DNA of 41,485 nt from Faecalicoccus sp. (GCA_017941505.1 JAGAWH010000064.1:1-41485); one strand, 5' to 3'; shown: positions 16,768-25,810, counted from the stretch's first letter. Notes: generated by a model from the letters alone, not told the origin. Numbers and translations are program-made.

Positions 16768-18228
16768 CTATGCTTCTGTGCTGGAATCTGTTTTACTTTC
16801 ACTTGGTTTTTCCGGCGGTTCGTTTCCGTCCGGTTTTTCAGGAGGCTCATTTCCATCCGGCTTTTCAGGAGGTTCACTTCCATCGCCCGGACCATGTCCT
16901 TCCATATCTCCCGGCTCCATGCCGCCTTCAGACTCTGTCACGATCTCAACTGCAGTACCTTCTGATTTACTTCCTTCTTCATACTTTTCACCATTCACAT
17001 ATAATGTATATCCATTCAAGTCAATGGCATCCTTATCACATGTAAGACCGGTAATATAAGAATCCCCTGTTAATTTCCAGGTACTGCCTTCATCCAGTTC
17101 CACATAGACTTGACCTGCCTGACCTTCGGTATTGATGGCACCTTCATAAGTGGAGTTATTCATATATAAATTCAATACCGAAACATCATCAACCGTAATA
17201 TCTCCGGTCTGTTTTTGATCGGTTAAGGTCATATTCACCTTACCGCCATTGGATCCTTCTTTTCCCCATCCGGCTGCTTTGGCCGTTAAGAAATTGCCGC
17301 TTTCATCGTTATTGACGATTGATACATCCGTTAAATTAATTTCACAGGCTGTGTTGTTCACAAAGAAAATATCACCGTTTTCATTGGTTAAGCTTCCGCC
17401 TTCCATTGTAAAGGATGAAGTTCCGCTTGCCGCATCGCCGGACATGGATTGATAGATCATGACAGCTTCATAAATATCGGATTTATCGCTGTTATGCGTA
17501 TTGTTGTCGGCAACAAGATCAACGTTAGTAAGCGTTACCGAATTCTTTCCTTCTACGACAACACCCTGGCTTGCCGTAGACTCTAAGTAAGCATCTTCTA
17601 CATTGATATTGGCAGTGGAATAGATAACCGGTGATCCTTTGCCATCGGTCACATAGTTACCTCCTGTGACATATACATCTCCACCGCCTCTATCAGAGCG
17701 AATCGCTGCCGAAGAATTGCCGGTTGTATGAATGTTTAAATTCGATGCGATCATCGTACCTCCGCCGGTTGTCATAAGACCGCCGGAACAGTTACCGCTT
17801 GTTTCAATGACGGAATCCGAAATAGTAACCGTTGTTCCCTCACCATAGCTAAACACACCATTGGCGTGTTCTCCATCGGTTTCAATGATTGCCTTGGAAA
17901 TAGTAAGTGTTCCCTTTTCCGTGGCAAAAACAGCCGCATTTTCACCATAGAAGTCAGCTTCATCCCCGGACGCATTTCCGGTTTTATTGACCTGGATATT
18001 TTCATAGGTCTTTTCCTCGCCTTCTACACTGATGGCATGTTCACCATCCGCACTGTTTTCATATGTTTCATCCACTGTAATATCTTCTTTAGAGATGGTG
18101 TTGGATGTAGTCTTTGTGGTTTCATTAGCTTCTGTCGTTTCTTCGGTGGCTGTATCATTACCTCCGGAAGCACATCCGCTCATCGCAAGACCGATTGTTA
18201 AGGCAAATATTAAAGAATTTTTATTCAT
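16768..18228 (-). CDS. beta-helix repeat lipoprotein with Pro-rich C-terminal repeats
   Basis: A 486-residue surface protein. It begins with a lipoprotein signal (Lys-rich start, hydrophobic core, lipobox LAMSGC, Cys at about residue 18). A Thr/Glu-rich linker follows, then about 350 residues of Asn/Gly/Thr-rich short strands (repeats such as TVTISDSVIETSGNCSG) typical of a right-handed parallel beta-helix of the pectate-lyase/adhesin kind. The tail has three EPPEKPDGN-like nonapeptides. No catalytic motif is evident, so adhesion or glycan binding is more likely than hydrolysis. The start is moved to ATG 18228, 8 nt after AAGGAG; upstream codons GTG/ATG overlap that site. Monocistronic. Confidence 0.78.
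   Translation of the reverse strand: MNKNSLIFALTIGLAMSGCASGGNDTATEETTEANETTKTTSNTISKEDITVDETYENSADGEHAISVEGEEKTYENIQVNKTGNASGDEADFYGENAAVFATEKGTLTISKAIIETDGEHANGVFSYGEGTTVTISDSVIETSGNCSGGLMTTGGGTMIASNLNIHTTGNSSAAIRSDRGGGDVYVTGGNYVTDGKGSPVIYSTANINVEDAYLESTASQGVVVEGKNSVTLTNVDLVADNNTHNSDKSDIYEAVMIYQSMSGDAASGTSSFTMEGGSLTNENGDIFFVNNTACEINLTDVSIVNNDESGNFLTAKAAGWGKEGSNGGKVNMTLTDQKQTGDITVDDVSVLNLYMNNSTYEGAINTEGQAGQVYVELDEGSTWKLTGDSYITGLTCDKDAIDLNGYTLYVNGEKYEEGSKSEGTAVEIVTESEGGMEPGDMEGHGPGDGSEPPEKPDGNEPPEKPDGNEPPEKPSESKTDSSTEA
16805..16885. repeat. three 27-bp tandem repeats inside the lipoprotein gene
   Basis: Units 16805-16831, 16832-16858 and 16859-16885 differ by a few bases each. Each encodes a nine-residue Glu-Pro-Pro-Glu-Lys-Pro unit near the C terminus. 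Copy number may vary by slippage between strains. Confidence 0.85.
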
Positions 18229-18357
18229 TTTCATCACTCCTTGTTCTGTTCATGTACAATATAAAATCTTTTTCTTAAAGTATCCTTAAAAAAAGGACAA
18301 AGTTTCCTTTTTTATTACCAATTTGGACAACTTTTATATATCTTTCATTTCTCCCAT

Positions 18358-18546
18358 TATAATAAAGGTACAAAGAAAGAAGGACAGACCAATGGGAAAG
18401 TAAGCTTCCTATCTATAGTTAACATACCGCTATAGATAGAGTACAAAACAAGGTATTTAACATAGATCAAATAAGAGAAAGGAGTAAGCATGAACAGATT
18501 TATCTCTTAGAAGGCCCTTACAAGTAAGATTAGAAGTAAGGGCCTT
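18358..18546 (+). other. possible small transcript with mini-ORFs between the lipoprotein and thioesterase genes
   Basis: The 327-bp gap between the lipoprotein start and the thioesterase stop has no ordinary gene. On the plus strand it contains a TATAAT (18358-18363), a hairpin with TATCTATAG and CTATAGATA arms, a GAAAGGAG ribosome binding site, the six-codon ORF MNRFIS (18490-18510), and an 11-bp-stem hairpin that begins at the base after its stop. No good -35 box stands at 17 bp from the TATAAT. A small RNA or leader remnant is possible; this is inference. Confidence 0.35.
18511..18546. terminator. terminator-like hairpin
   Basis: AAGGCCCTTAC (18511-18521) pairs perfectly with GTAAGGGCCTT (18536-18546) over a 14-nt loop. 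Only a weak T-rich stretch follows on the plus strand. It lies just beyond the stop of the thioesterase gene, so it may also terminate minus-strand transcription. Confidence 0.6.
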
Positions 18547-18555
18547 AAAATTTGT

Positions 18556-18954
18556 TTAGAGCTTATATCCGGTGCCTACATATTGTGCGACATCTCTTCC
18601 GGTTTCATCTGTAATATCTACAATCATCACGGTAGAAGTTCTACCGCTTTTTTTACATGTTGCCTTTGCGATCAACTTATTTCCTTTTGGTGCACTTAAA
18701 AAATTGATGTTGGCATTCTGTACAACCGTAATTTTATGAATCTGGTTGGAAGCTACCGCAAAGGCGAAATCCGCCAGGGTAAACATGACTCCACCCATTA
18801 CCGTATTATTGGCATTTTTATGATCCTCTCTCAGACTCATGGAGCATATACACCAGTCATCTCCCAATTCATCGATGGTCATTCCGTTGACCATCGCAAA
18901 GCGATCTCCTTGAAAAAAATCAATTGCTTCTTTCACGCTTGAAAACTCTTTCAT
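18556..18954 (-). CDS. PaaI-type hotdog thioesterase
   Basis: A 132-residue single-hotdog-domain protein. The central helix motif NNTVMGGVMFTLADFAFAVA (about residues 49-68) and the following strand VVQNANINFLSAPKG are those of PaaI-family thioesterases, which hydrolyse acyl- or aryl-CoA thioesters. The ATG at 18954 follows GGGAGG. It diverges from the IorAB-PaaK operon, consistent with trimming phenylacetyl-CoA-like products. The substrate is inferred from context and family, not from sequence. Confidence 0.87.
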   Translation of the reverse strand: MKEFSSVKEAIDFFQGDRFAMVNGMTIDELGDDWCICSMSLREDHKNANNTVMGGVMFTLADFAFAVASNQIHKITVVQNANINFLSAPKGNKLIAKATCKKSGRTSTVMIVDITDETGRDVAQYVGTGYKL

Positions 18955-18980
18955 TTTTCCTCCCTTTTTAACATTTTCTG

Positions 18981-19009
18981 TTTCATTTCTATTTCATTTC
19001 TAGTATAAT
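18981..19009 (+). promoter_or_regulatory. predicted iorA promoter built from an 11-bp tandem repeat
   Basis: TTTCAT (18981-18986) and TATAAT (19004-19009) with a 17-bp spacer. TTTCATTTCTA occurs twice back to back (18981-18991, 18992-19002) and fills the -35 box and spacer. This placement suits a regulator binding on one face of the DNA. Confidence 0.5.
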
Positions 19010-19070
19010 GATTTTCATAGTAAAATAAATAGGTAAACTATTTTTTTGTATAAGGATAATGGAGGAAAAA

Positions 19071-20810
19071 ATGAAACAATTAATGTTAGGGAATAAAGCC
19101 TTGGCTCGCGGTCTATATGATGCCGGTGTTTCTATCGTATCCAGTTACCCGGGTACCCCAAGTACCGAAGTAACGGAAGAGCTGGCTAAGTTCAGGGACA
19201 TTTATTCAGAATGGGCACCGAATGAAAAGGTAGCCATGGAAGTTGCGTTCGGTGCATCCCTTGCAGGAAAGCGCAGTGTCTGCGGTATGAAGCATGTTGG
19301 ATTGAACGTAGCTGCCGACCCTTTGTATACCATGTCATATACAGGGGTTAACGGTGGTCTTGTGATCGTCGTAGCCGATGATGCAGGCATGCATTCATCC
19401 CAAAACGAACAGGATTCCCGTCATCATGCGATTGCTTCAAAAGTTCCGATGTTGGAGCCATCGGATTCTGCAGAAGCTTATGCATTCGCAAAAATTGCGT
19501 ATGAAATCTCAGAGACATTTGATACACCGGTTATCATCAAAATGTGTACCCGTATCGCCCACTCACAAAGCGTAGTGGACCCGGGTGAAAGAGTAGAACC
19601 GGAACAGAAACCATATACTAAGAATATTGCGAAATATGTAATGACTCCGGCTAACGCAATCCGTCGTCATCCGTTCGTAGAAGAACGTACTAAAAAGTTG
19701 ATTGAATATGCAGAAACCAGTGAATTAAACCGTGTTGAAAACCCGGGTAAAAAGATGGGTATCATTACATCTTCAACCAGCTATCAATACACCAAGGAAG
19801 TCTTTGGTGATTCTGTCAGCATCTTAAAACTGGGTATGGTCAATCCATTACCGGTTCAGAAAATCCTAGATTTTGCCAAAGATGTAGAACAGTTAGTTGT
19901 GATCGAAGAATTAGATCCGGTTATTGAAAACCATTGTAAGCAATTAGGATTACAAGTTACCGGTAAAGATGTATTACCGATGGAAGGCGAATTCTCTCAG
20001 GGATTAATCGCCGCAAAATTCAATCAGGCAGTTCCTGAATGTAAACATTTAGATGAACCGCTGCCGGTTCGTCCGCCTGCAATGTGTCCGGGATGTCCGC
20101 ACCGTGGTTTATTCTTCGTTCTTTCTAAGAACAAGATTACAACCTTAGGTGATATCGGATGTTATACACTTGGTGCTGCTGCACCGTTAAATGCGATTGA
20201 AACCACATTATGTATGGGTGCTTCCGTAAGTTCCATCCACGGTTTCAACAAGGCAAACAATGGCGCAAGCGAATCCAAGACTGTCGGTGTCATCGGTGAT
20301 TCCACATTCATGCACTCTGGTATGACAGGTCTTGCCAACATCGCCTACAACCAGAGTAATTCAACTGTAATTATTGTAGATAACTCCATCACCGGTATGA
20401 CCGGTCACCAGCAAAATCCGACTACCGGACTTGATATTCATGGTGATCCTGCCGGCAAGGTAAATTTAGAAGCTTTATGTAAATCCATGGGTATTAACCG
20501 TGTTCGCGTTGTTGACCCATATGATTTAGCTGAAACAGAAACAGCGGTTAAGGAAGAGTTGAAAGCTGAAGAGCCATCAGTAATCATCTCCCGCCGTCCA
20601 TGTGCATTACTCAAAAATGTGAAGCATAATCCGCCTCTTCATGTAGATCCTGAAAAGTGTGTCGGTTGTACAGCCTGCATGCGTATTGGCTGCCCTGCTT
20701 TAAGCAAGCCTGGTAAGACCGTTATGGTGGATCCAACATTATGCGTAGGATGCGGTGTATGTCAGCAGTTATGCCGCTTCGGTGCTCTGCAGGCACAGGA
20801 GGAAGCTTAA
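19071..20810 (+). CDS. iorA: indolepyruvate ferredoxin oxidoreductase, alpha subunit
   Basis: The large subunit of the thiamine-diphosphate enzyme that oxidatively decarboxylates aryl pyruvates to aryl-acetyl-CoA and reduces ferredoxin. The 579-residue protein has the N-terminal pyruvate-binding (Pyr) domain (SSYPGTPSTEV, about residues 23-33), the ThDP-binding domain (GDIGCYTLG, then GDSTFMHSG and DNSITGMTGHQQNP), and two C-terminal 4Fe-4S motifs, CVGCTAC-x4-CP and CVGCGVCQQLC. The start is placed at 19071, just after GGAGG; an upstream ATG at 19059 would overlap it. First gene of a four-gene operon, 1 nt before iorB. Confidence 0.95.
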   Translation: MKQLMLGNKALARGLYDAGVSIVSSYPGTPSTEVTEELAKFRDIYSEWAPNEKVAMEVAFGASLAGKRSVCGMKHVGLNVAADPLYTMSYTGVNGGLVIVVADDAGMHSSQNEQDSRHHAIASKVPMLEPSDSAEAYAFAKIAYEISETFDTPVIIKMCTRIAHSQSVVDPGERVEPEQKPYTKNIAKYVMTPANAIRRHPFVEERTKKLIEYAETSELNRVENPGKKMGIITSSTSYQYTKEVFGDSVSILKLGMVNPLPVQKILDFAKDVEQLVVIEELDPVIENHCKQLGLQVTGKDVLPMEGEFSQGLIAAKFNQAVPECKHLDEPLPVRPPAMCPGCPHRGLFFVLSKNKITTLGDIGCYTLGAAAPLNAIETTLCMGASVSSIHGFNKANNGASESKTVGVIGDSTFMHSGMTGLANIAYNQSNSTVIIVDNSITGMTGHQQNPTTGLDIHGDPAGKVNLEALCKSMGINRVRVVDPYDLAETETAVKEELKAEEPSVIISRRPCALLKNVKHNPPLHVDPEKCVGCTACMRIGCPALSKPGKTVMVDPTLCVGCGVCQQLCRFGALQAQEEA

Positions 20811-20811
20811 T

Positions 20812-21381
20812 ATGACAAAAAATGTATTAATTGTCGGTGTTGGTGGACAGGGTTCCCTGCTTGCCAGTAAGTTATTAGGACATATCCTTCTAGAAGAAGG
20901 TTATGATGTAAAAGTGTCGGAAGTACACGGCATGTCACAACGTGGAGGTAGTGTTGTCACTTATGTACGTTTTGGAGATAAGGTTTATTCTCCAATCGTA
21001 GATAAGGGCGAAGCAGACTTTATTGTGTCCTTCGAGAAACTCGAAGCCGCACGTTATATCGAATACTTAAAACCGGATGGAAGAATCGTAACCAACATCC
21101 AGGAAATGGATCCGATGCCTGTTATCACAGGAGTTGCGAAATATCCGGAAAATCTTGTAGAAAAAATTAAAGATCTCGGTATTCAGATTGATGCTTTAGA
21201 CTGCCTTGCACTTGCCAAAGAAGCCGGTTCTGTAAAAGCCGTTAATATCGTACTTATGGGACGTTTATCCCGTTATTTCGATATCCCGGTTGAAAAATGG
21301 GAACAGGCTGTACGTGATTGTGTACCGGCAAAATTTGTTGAATTGAATCTTAAAGCATTTGATCTGGGCCGCAACAGCTAA
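20812..21381 (+). CDS. iorB: indolepyruvate ferredoxin oxidoreductase, beta subunit
   Basis: A 189-residue gamma-domain subunit that pairs with IorA. It shows VGVGGQGSLLASKLLG (about residues 8-23) and VSEVHGMSQRGGSVVTYVRFG, the standard 2-oxoacid oxidoreductase gamma-domain pattern. Chosen start ATG 20812 has AGGAGG inside the end of iorA and lies 1 nt after its stop, implying coupled translation. Length is normal. Confidence 0.95.
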   Translation: MTKNVLIVGVGGQGSLLASKLLGHILLEEGYDVKVSEVHGMSQRGGSVVTYVRFGDKVYSPIVDKGEADFIVSFEKLEAARYIEYLKPDGRIVTNIQEMDPMPVITGVAKYPENLVEKIKDLGIQIDALDCLALAKEAGSVKAVNIVLMGRLSRYFDIPVEKWEQAVRDCVPAKFVELNLKAFDLGRNS

Positions 21382-21418
21382 CATAAAAAAGAAAGAAAAA
21401 AAAGGAAGGATTTATATT

Positions 21419-22720
21419 ATGGAAAATTACTATCAACCCGAGGTAGAACTTGCCTCACGGGAAGAAATGCGCAAAATTCAGGATGAAAAAATCGTTAAAC
21501 AGGTAAAATATGTTTGGGACCACGTTCCTTACTACCGCAAGAAAATGGAAGATCAGGGCGTTACACCGGAAGATGTTAAATCCATCGATGATTTACAGAA
21601 GCTTCCGTTCCTTTCTAAGGCAGACCTTCGTGAAGCATATCCTTATGGACTTGTAGGTGCTCCTTTAGAAGAATGTGTACGTATTCAATCTACTTCCGGA
21701 ACAACCGGTAAACGCGTTGTTGCCTTCTATACACAGGCTGACATCGATTTATGGGAAGAATGCTGTGCACGTGCTTTAACAGCTGCCGGCGCTACCAATA
21801 AAGATGTATGCCAGGTATCTTATGGATACGGCTTATTCACAGGTGGTCCGGGCTTGAACGGCGGCTCTCATAAAGTTGGCTGCTTAACAATCCCGACTTC
21901 TTCCGGAAATACCGAAAGACAGATTATGTTCATCCGTGACTTAAATGCGACCATTCTTTGCTGTACACCGTCTTATGCCGCATATTTGGCAGAGACAATG
22001 CAGGAAATGGGATTAACACCGGATGAAATTCCTTTAAAAGCAGGTATCTTCGGTGCAGAGGCGTGGTCTGAAGAAATGCGCCGTGATATCGAACAGAAAT
22101 TAGGCATCAAAGCTTATGATATTTACGGATTAACAGAGTTATCCGGTCCGGGTGTTTCCTTCGAATGTTCTGAACAGACCGGAATGCATATTAACGAAGA
22201 CCACTTCTATCCGGAAATTATCGATCCGGAAACAGGAAGAGTATTACCGGAAGGTACCCAGGGTGAATTGGTATTCACATCCTTAGATAAGAAAGGCTTC
22301 CCTCTATTACGTTACCGTACAAGAGATGTCTGCGTATTAAGCCGTGGAAAATGCTCCTGCGGAAGAACTTTAATTAAGATGGCTAAGCCTAGAGGACGTA
22401 CAGATGATATGTTAATTATCCGCGGTGTAAACGTATTCCCTTCACAGATTGAAACTGTATTATTGAACCATGGATATCCTGCAAACTACCAAATTATCGT
22501 TGACCGTGTAAACAACAGCGATACATTGGATGTTCGTGTTGAAATGACTCCGGAAATGTTCACAGATAATGTTGGTGAAGTTTCCCGCCGTCAGAAGGAA
22601 TTAGTTGATGGATTAAAATCTATGTTAGGTATTAAGGCTAAAGTTACCTTAGTTGCTCCAAAGAGCATTACCCGTTCTGAAGGAAAAGCTGTTCGTGTAA
22701 TCGATAAGCGTAAAATCTAG
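21419..22720 (+). CDS. paaK: phenylacetate-CoA ligase
   Basis: A 433-residue AMP-forming aryl-acid CoA ligase of the PaaK family. It has the phosphate loop STSGTTGKRV (about residues 90-99), YGYGLFTGG, DIYGLTELSGPG (about 236-247), the Asp/Arg motif LLRYRTRD, and a C-terminal domain of the AMP-binding_C2 type beginning near GRTDDMLIIRG. It activates phenylacetate, indoleacetate or similar; in anaerobes it may also run in the reverse sense to conserve energy (family knowledge). AAGGAAGG precedes the ATG at 21419. It is the standard partner of iorAB. Confidence 0.93.
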   Translation: MENYYQPEVELASREEMRKIQDEKIVKQVKYVWDHVPYYRKKMEDQGVTPEDVKSIDDLQKLPFLSKADLREAYPYGLVGAPLEECVRIQSTSGTTGKRVVAFYTQADIDLWEECCARALTAAGATNKDVCQVSYGYGLFTGGPGLNGGSHKVGCLTIPTSSGNTERQIMFIRDLNATILCCTPSYAAYLAETMQEMGLTPDEIPLKAGIFGAEAWSEEMRRDIEQKLGIKAYDIYGLTELSGPGVSFECSEQTGMHINEDHFYPEIIDPETGRVLPEGTQGELVFTSLDKKGFPLLRYRTRDVCVLSRGKCSCGRTLIKMAKPRGRTDDMLIIRGVNVFPSQIETVLLNHGYPANYQIIVDRVNNSDTLDVRVEMTPEMFTDNVGEVSRRQKELVDGLKSMLGIKAKVTLVAPKSITRSEGKAVRVIDKRKI

Positions 22721-22729
22721 GAGGAAAAC

Positions 22730-23155
22730 ATGAGTATTAAACAATTATCGGTTTTTGTAGAAAACCGTCCGGGCGCAATGAATGAACTGACACAGGTTCT
22801 TGCCGACAACAACATCAATATGCGTGCTTTATCTCTTGCCGAAACTGAAGGCTTTGGGATTGTACGTATTATCGTAGATGATATTTTAGAAACCACAACA
22901 GTATTAAAACAGGAAGGCTATATCAACCAGTTAAATCCGGTTGTCGTAGTGGAAATTCCTCATGTTGCAGGTGGATTAAACGATGTATTGACCATCTTCA
23001 CAAAAGAAAATATCAACATCAACTACATGTATGCCATCTTAAGCACAGACAAAGCTTTGATGACATTCAAGGTAGATGATCCAAAAGTTGCCGAAGCAGC
23101 ACTTCGCCGCAACGGCATCCACATCCTTACACAGGATGAAATTTCTGAACTATAA
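22730..23155 (+). CDS. tandem ACT domain protein of the iorAB-paaK operon
   Basis: A 141-residue protein with two ACT modules. The first starts KQLSVFVENRPGAMNELTQVL (about residues 4-24), the second near VVVVEIPHVAGGLNDVLTIF. Such proteins sit beside paaK in many anaerobes and probably sense an aromatic amino acid. TAGGAGG overlaps the paaK stop and serves as its ribosome binding site. Last gene of the operon, ending at a strong terminator. Confidence 0.9.
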   Translation: MSIKQLSVFVENRPGAMNELTQVLADNNINMRALSLAETEGFGIVRIIVDDILETTTVLKQEGYINQLNPVVVVEIPHVAGGLNDVLTIFTKENININYMYAILSTDKALMTFKVDDPKVAEAALRRNGIHILTQDEISEL

Positions 23156-23160
23156 GCATT

Positions 23161-23186
23161 AAGGAGCGAATTATCGCTCCTTTTAT
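23161..23186 (+). terminator. terminator of the iorAB-paaK operon
   Basis: AAGGAGCGA (23161-23169) pairs with TCGCTCCTT (23174-23182) around ATTA, followed by T residues. Confidence 0.88.
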
Positions 23187-23271
23187 TGTGCATTTTCTGC
23201 AAAACGTGAATATGTACAAAATATCGAGAGATTTATTAAAAGATGTATCAAAATAAAAGTAAACACAAAAG

Positions 23272-23313
23272 AAGGAGCAGGTACGAAAGTATTTCATTTC
23301 GCACCTGCTCCTT
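23272..23313 (-). terminator. terminator of the symporter-amidohydrolase operon
   Basis: AAGGAGCAGGT (23272-23282) pairs with ACCTGCTCCTT (23303-23313). The stem extends inward past a single mismatch through CGAAA/TTTCG. Read on the minus strand it follows the amidohydrolase stop and is trailed by a T-rich stretch. Confidence 0.85.
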
Positions 23314-24157
23314 ATAATTCAAATATCTTTTTTGCGTTAAGTGAAAAAATCTTCTCTTTATCTTCATTGTTTAGAGGTAATCTTTCGATAAACTCCACTA
23401 CCCTTTTCTGTGAACTCCAGGGGCTGTCGGTCCCAAATAAGATGCGCTCTGCCCCAAAGGCATGGATCATTTCTGTCATCTTCTCTTCCGACAACATGAA
23501 AGTATCTTCTTCTTTCCAATATCCATCCCATAAAGGAGTAAAGGCTTCGGTAGAGAAAGCCGTATCCAGGTACACTCCTGTATCCTTTAACGTATCAATC
23601 ACTTCATCCCAATTGTGCCAGCCGCCCATATGGGCTAATACGAATTTAAAGGGGCCGATTTGTTCCACGACATGCCTTGCCATACCCGGAGAGCAACACA
23701 CCTGGTCCATTGCGCCAATATCGATACCGGCATGGGTTACAACAGCCATATCAAGCTCTTTTGCCCTGGCAAAGATTTTTAAATACTTTGGATCATCTAA
23801 TTGAGCAGATTGATAAACCGGATGAACCTTTATACCCTTAAAGCCATTTTCTTTCAGCCAGTCTAATTCTCTTTCATATTCCGAATAATAAGGATGCATA
23901 GCCCCTAAAGAAATGATTTGATCCTTATAGCTTTCATTCAATTCCTTCATTTGGCGGTTGATCTTTGTGACCTGGTCGGGACGCGTAGCGACAGGTAACA
24001 CAAGAGATACAGAAATCCCCGCTTCTGTCATTGACTGAAGCAGGGAATCCGCCCTTCCATCACTAAATGCATGCAGGTGCGCCTGATGGCTCAAATGTTT
24101 TACGATGCGCCCTGCCTGATGATCCGGATAAATATGTGTATGTGTATCGATAATCAT
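23312..24157 (-). CDS. TIM-barrel metal-dependent hydrolase (amidohydrolase family 2)
   Basis: A 281-residue protein with the metal motif DTHTH (residues 4-8), GIKVHPVYQ (about 116-124) holding a likely bridging position, THAG (about 148-151), LAHMGG (about 180-185) and GTDSPW (about 248-253). This pattern belongs to the amidohydrolase_2 group (decarboxylases, hydrolases). The true start is MIIDTH at 24157; its ATG shares one base with the TAA of the upstream symporter gene, so translation is coupled. Context suggests processing of the compound imported by that symporter. Substrate unknown. Confidence 0.85.
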   Translation of the reverse strand: MIIDTHTHIYPDHQAGRIVKHLSHQAHLHAFSDGRADSLLQSMTEAGISVSLVLPVATRPDQVTKINRQMKELNESYKDQIISLGAMHPYYSEYERELDWLKENGFKGIKVHPVYQSAQLDDPKYLKIFARAKELDMAVVTHAGIDIGAMDQVCCSPGMARHVVEQIGPFKFVLAHMGGWHNWDEVIDTLKDTGVYLDTAFSTEAFTPLWDGYWKEEDTFMLSEEKMTEMIHAFGAERILFGTDSPWSSQKRVVEFIERLPLNNEDKEKIFSLNAKKIFEL

Positions 24158-25701
24158 TAGTCTTCGTCCGCTAAAGCTTCCTTCTGACTTACCAGAACTT
24201 TCTGTTCGTAGCATGCGAAGGACTCTTCAACAACCTTAGCGTCCGGTTTTGGTGTAAATAATGAGATGATCGGTACTGCGATTAAGCCAAAGATCATACA
24301 GAATGCACCCGCATTAATTGGAGACTGTAATAATACCGGGAACATCGGCTTTACAAACATATTTGCCAGCATAAATACGGTTGAGAAAATAAAGCTGAAC
24401 CAGCATGCGGCTTTTGTAGTCTTTTTCCAATATAAGCCATATAAGAACGGTGCTAAGAACGCTCCGGCTAATGCACCCCATGAAATACCCATCAGCTGTG
24501 CAATAAAGGTTACGTTGGATTTATATTGAACAATCGCAATAATGACAGAAATCGCAACGAATACTACGATCAGGCAGCGCATGATAAATACCTGTTTCTT
24601 TTCATCGATATCCTTGATCACATAACCTTTTAATAAGTCTAATGTCAAAGTAGAGCTGGATGTTAATACAAGCGATGATAAGGTAGACATAGAAGCTGAT
24701 AATACTAACACTACCACAACCGCAATTAAGATATCCGGTAAACCTGAGAGCATCGTAGGAATAATCGAGTCAAAGCCATTGGCGGCAACATCGATCTGAG
24801 CAGAGAATAAACGTCCAAATCCACCTAAGAAGTAACATCCGCCGGCAACCACAAACGCAAATACCGTAGATACAATAGCGCCTGTTGAAATGGATTTTTC
24901 ACTCTTGATCGCATAGAATTTCTGAACCATCTGCGGAAGACCCCACGTACCTAAAGATGTTAATAATACGACACCTAATAAGTTGATTGGATCCGGTCCA
25001 AAGAAGGAGTTAAATACACCCGGTGTGGTAGAAACTGTTTCATCTACCACCCGTCCTAACCCATCGAGTGCTGCAAGAAAACCGCCTTGTGACTGTAATA
25101 CAGCCGCAACAACCGCACAGATTCCAAACAACATGATAATTCCCTGAATAAAGTCATTGATCGCTGTAGCCATATAACCGCCTACTACAACATAGATGCA
25201 GGTAAGTACGGCCATAACGATGACACAGATGGAGTAATCAATATTAAATGCCATTTCAAATAAACGGGATAATCCATTATATAAGGAAGCTGTATAAGGG
25301 ATTAAGAAAATAAATGTAACAAGCGATGCACAGATCTTTAATGCCGGTGAGCCAAATCTTGCTTCAAAGAATTGCGGCATTGTCGCTGAATCCAAATGCT
25401 GGGTCATAATGCGGGTTCTTCTTCCCAAAACAACCCATGCCAATAATGATCCGATCAAGGCGTTACCGATACCGGCCCAGGTAGCGGCAATACCGTATTT
25501 CCAACCAAACTGTCCTGCATATCCTACAAAGACAACGGCAGAAAAATAAGATGTACCAAACGCAAACGCCGTGATCCACGGTCCGGCTGTTCTTCCGCCT
25601 AATACAAATCCATTTACATCCGTCGAATATTTTCGACTCATAAATCCGATGTACAACATAACCGCAAAAAATACGATTAACATTGCAGCTTTAATAAACA
25701 T
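24157..25701 (-). CDS. sodium:solute symporter (SSS family)
   Basis: A 514-residue polytopic membrane protein, with about 13 hydrophobic helices spread along the length. SSS signatures include GFVLGGRTAGPWITAFAFGTSYFS-type N-terminal helices (about residues 30-55), MPQFFEARFGSP (about 107-118) and a long Gly/Ala-rich helix near GWGLP-like GTWGLPQMVQKF. Members import proline, pantothenate, sugars or short organic acids with Na+. The start is set at ATG 25701, 8 nt after GGAGG; the TTG two codons upstream is too close. It forms a coupled pair with the amidohydrolase and diverges from the TrpR-like gene. Confidence 0.92.
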   Translation of the reverse strand: MFIKAAMLIVFFAVMLYIGFMSRKYSTDVNGFVLGGRTAGPWITAFAFGTSYFSAVVFVGYAGQFGWKYGIAATWAGIGNALIGSLLAWVVLGRRTRIMTQHLDSATMPQFFEARFGSPALKICASLVTFIFLIPYTASLYNGLSRLFEMAFNIDYSICVIVMAVLTCIYVVVGGYMATAINDFIQGIIMLFGICAVVAAVLQSQGGFLAALDGLGRVVDETVSTTPGVFNSFFGPDPINLLGVVLLTSLGTWGLPQMVQKFYAIKSEKSISTGAIVSTVFAFVVAGGCYFLGGFGRLFSAQIDVAANGFDSIIPTMLSGLPDILIAVVVVLVLSASMSTLSSLVLTSSSTLTLDLLKGYVIKDIDEKKQVFIMRCLIVVFVAISVIIAIVQYKSNVTFIAQLMGISWGALAGAFLAPFLYGLYWKKTTKAACWFSFIFSTVFMLANMFVKPMFPVLLQSPINAGAFCMIFGLIAVPIISLFTPKPDAKVVEESFACYEQKVLVSQKEALADED

Positions 25702-25726
25702 AATCAAATCCTCCCTTGCTTTAGTG

Positions 25727-25758
25727 CTTTATCACGTTAAAGCGTTGACACGATAAAG
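25727..25758. promoter_or_regulatory. 32-bp imperfect palindrome near the symporter promoter
   Basis: CTTTATC (25727-25733) and GATAAAG (25752-25758) end a symmetric element whose interior is also partly palindromic, including CGTTAAAG (25735-25742). On the minus strand a TATAAA (25764-25759) lies directly beside it, so a bound repressor would cover the symporter transcription start. The natural candidate is the TrpR-like protein encoded opposite (inference). Confidence 0.5.
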
Positions 25759-25810
25759 TTTATATCGATATGTTATAAAATGCAAGACATTTTTGACATT
25801 TTTTATATCA

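Noticed and set aside
18301..18550. Riboswitch or leader for iorA
   Set aside because: The elements lie beyond an intervening opposite-strand gene, so they cannot lead directly into iorA.
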